A stretch of 64,000 nt of DNA from contig OY970265.1 of NCBI GenBank assembly GCA_963715675.1, forward strand, positions 4,960,001 through 5,024,000, in the 5' to 3' direction. Positions 62,926-64,000 of this stretch are shown one piece after another. Each line of letters begins with the position of its first letter. Positions within the stretch are counted from its first letter, which is position 1. This DNA is from DASVWZ01 sp963715675 (GTDB taxonomy: Bacteria; Acidobacteriota; Terriglobia; Terriglobales; Acidobacteriaceae). The notes beneath the pieces were generated by a model. It made no database searches. It was not told where the DNA came from and worked only from the letters and a program-made list of their open reading frames with translations. A program made the position numbers and the translations under genes.

Positions 62926-63011
62926 GATGATCGCGGCGATTGGTCTCAGAAGATGCTAACGCGGATCGGGGAATTTGGCCAAATGCGCTCAACGCTCTCG
63001 GGGCATACCCG

Positions 63012-63842
63012 TCATGCCAGAAAAATGTCCTCTTCCTGATGCAGTTCCCGTAATTCTGCGGGAGGCTTCATAGGCACACCGACGGAGTGTCCCAGAAGAT
63101 CGTCGAGCGTCTCAAGCCAGAGCATCTGCGTGCCGAAAACTACGCCGAAGTTACGCGAGATGGAGTGAGCAACGTCCTGCATGGGGACTGGCTTGGCTAG
63201 TTCTTTATGCATCGAGGTTACGGGCTTTGAGGTGATTCCGCAGGGAACAATCAGGTCGAAGAAGCTGAGGTCGGTGTTTACGTTGAGCGCGAAACCGTGG
63301 GAAGTCACACCGCGGGAAATATGCACTCCGAGAGCGGCGATTTTGGCCTCGACAGAGGTTGCTGTCGAACTCTGCTCGACTTGGACCGCCGAGGGCGGCT
63401 GTCCGCACGTGCATGCAATCCATACGCCGGTGAGACCGGGAATGCGCTTCGTCGGAATGCCGAAATCGGCGCAAGTACGAATGAGGACTTCTTCCAGACG
63501 CCGGACGTACTCGACAGCGCCAAGAGTCTTACGATGTTCATCGACCGAAGGGAAGCCGTGCAGATCGAAGATCGGGTAGCCCACAATCTGGCCGGGGCCG
63601 TGGAAGGTGACATCGCCGCCGCGATCGCACTCATGGACTTCCACGCCGCGCTCTTGGAGCAGATCGGGCGCGGCAATGACGTTGGCAGCCTTCGCGTTGC
63701 GGCCGAGAGTGATCACCTGCGGGTGCTCCAGGAGCAGAAGCACCTCTCCGATGCGGTCGTCCTTACGCAGTTCGACGAGGCGCTGTTGCAGGCGCAGGCC
63801 GGTAGCATAGTCAACAACACCGAGTTGGAGGACGGAGATCAT
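63012..63842 (-). CDS. lipB: octanoyltransferase (lipoate biosynthesis)
   Basis: A 276-residue enzyme moving octanoyl from acyl-carrier protein to lipoyl domains, which LipA then converts to lipoyl. Signatures: EHPQVITLGRNAKAANV, DRGGDVTFHGPGQIVGYPIF, and the catalytic lysine and cysteine in EAKIAALGVHISRG and LIVPCGI. It has an insertion of about 20 residues (CTCGQPPSAVQVEQSSTATS) between GVWIA and the catalytic lysine, absent from usual LipB. It precedes the lipoyl-dependent dehydrogenase operon by 86 bases, which fits its role. Confidence 0.93.
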   Translation of the reverse strand: MISVLQLGVVDYATGLRLQQRLVELRKDDRIGEVLLLLEHPQVITLGRNAKAANVIAAPDLLQERGVEVHECDRGGDVTFHGPGQIVGYPIFDLHGFPSVDEHRKTLGAVEYVRRLEEVLIRTCADFGIPTKRIPGLTGVWIACTCGQPPSAVQVEQSSTATSVEAKIAALGVHISRGVTSHGFALNVNTDLSFFDLIVPCGITSKPVTSMHKELAKPVPMQDVAHSISRNFGVVFGTQMLWLETLDDLLGHSVGVPMKPPAELRELHQEEDIFLA

Positions 63843-63952
63843 GAAATGTCCGCCACAGATTTTCGCGGATCAACGAGGATCAGAGTCGACCCTTCTTATC
63901 TGGCGAAACCCGCGCGAATCCGCAGCGCCCCTTTACGCGTTGCCGGCTTGGG

Positions 63953-64000
63953 CTACTGAGCACTGACCTCCACATAGGCAGAATACGTGTGAGGCTCAGG
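63953..64000 (-). CDS. possible 3' end of a minus-strand gene cut by the window
   Basis: From the window end the minus strand reads PEPHTYSAYVEVSAQ and a TAG stop. It is too short to identify. The region 63843-63952 holds no gene I can support. Confidence 0.3.
   Translation of the reverse strand, partial: PEPHTYSAYVEVSAQ

Noticed and set aside
61873..63039. Plus-strand 388-residue open frame
   Set aside because: Antisense to E1-alpha, which has the thiamine-diphosphate motif. The shadow has no recognisable domain.

Overview
The window looks like a chromosomal segment of an acidobacterium (class Terriglobia/Acidobacteriia-like). It is GC-rich. It carries lineage-typical families: a VWFA-related secreted protein, two secreted proteins built of Gloeo_Verruco (GloVer) repeats, a large TonB-receptor-like protein with a carboxypeptidase-regulatory N-terminus, and dispersed REP-like palindromes. 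The species call is inference from family content only.

Layout. 1-6.6 kb: VWFA-type secreted protein, a split proton-translocating transhydrogenase operon (pntAA-pntAB-pntB, minus strand), a tandem pair of paralogous secreted proteins behind a Crp-type promoter, and a GNAT acetyltransferase. 6.6-15.9 kb: secreted lipase-like hydrolase, GloVer protein 1, a minus-strand operon of a PAS/degenerate-GGDEF protein with motA and motB, a frameshifted GloVer protein 2, a TonB-like protein and a 58-residue exported peptide gene. 16-24.7 kb: two Crp/Fnr-family genes (the second lacks its DNA-binding domain) followed by four cytochrome genes: a 19-haem membrane-anchored cytochrome, a cytochrome b, a 13-haem c/b fusion and a 7-haem NapC/NirT protein. 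This is the most striking metabolic locus. It resembles inner-membrane quinol-oxidising gateways known from extracellular electron transfer (CbcAB-, CbcL- and ImcH-like architectures). 24.8-32.4 kb: purine nucleoside phosphorylase, TonB-dependent receptor-like protein, exported SAM hydrolase-like protein, PPOX/F420-type flavin protein, sialidase-like BNR protein and a decayed GloVer remnant.

32.4-58.5 kb is a prophage-like element. It has a CI/LexA-like repressor and operator region, a small regulatory module, a giant exported tail-fibre-like protein, an exported beta-helix/deacetylase protein, terminase, a HipA-like kinase/DUF3037 pair, portal, protease, scaffold, capsid, connectors, tail tube and a tail hub split by an amber codon. 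I see no integrase, endolysin or tape-measure gene. Host-type REP palindromes sit between its structural genes, so it looks old, decayed or domesticated. Intrinsic terminators lie in front of several of its genes, one of them inside the first codons of the giant fibre gene. 58.5-64 kb returns to housekeeping: E2, a monohaem cytochrome c, E1-beta and E1-alpha of a 2-oxoacid dehydrogenase complex, and lipB.

A recurrent palindrome with core GTGA-N6-TCAC occurs at eight non-coding places. Five flank the Crp/cytochrome locus, one precedes the tandem paralogues, one precedes the prophage early gene and one precedes the HipA-like gene. A random 64-kb sequence with even base use would give about one. 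This suggests that one Crp/Fnr-type regulator links respiration, secreted proteins and the prophage. No rRNA, tRNA or CRISPR array was recognised.
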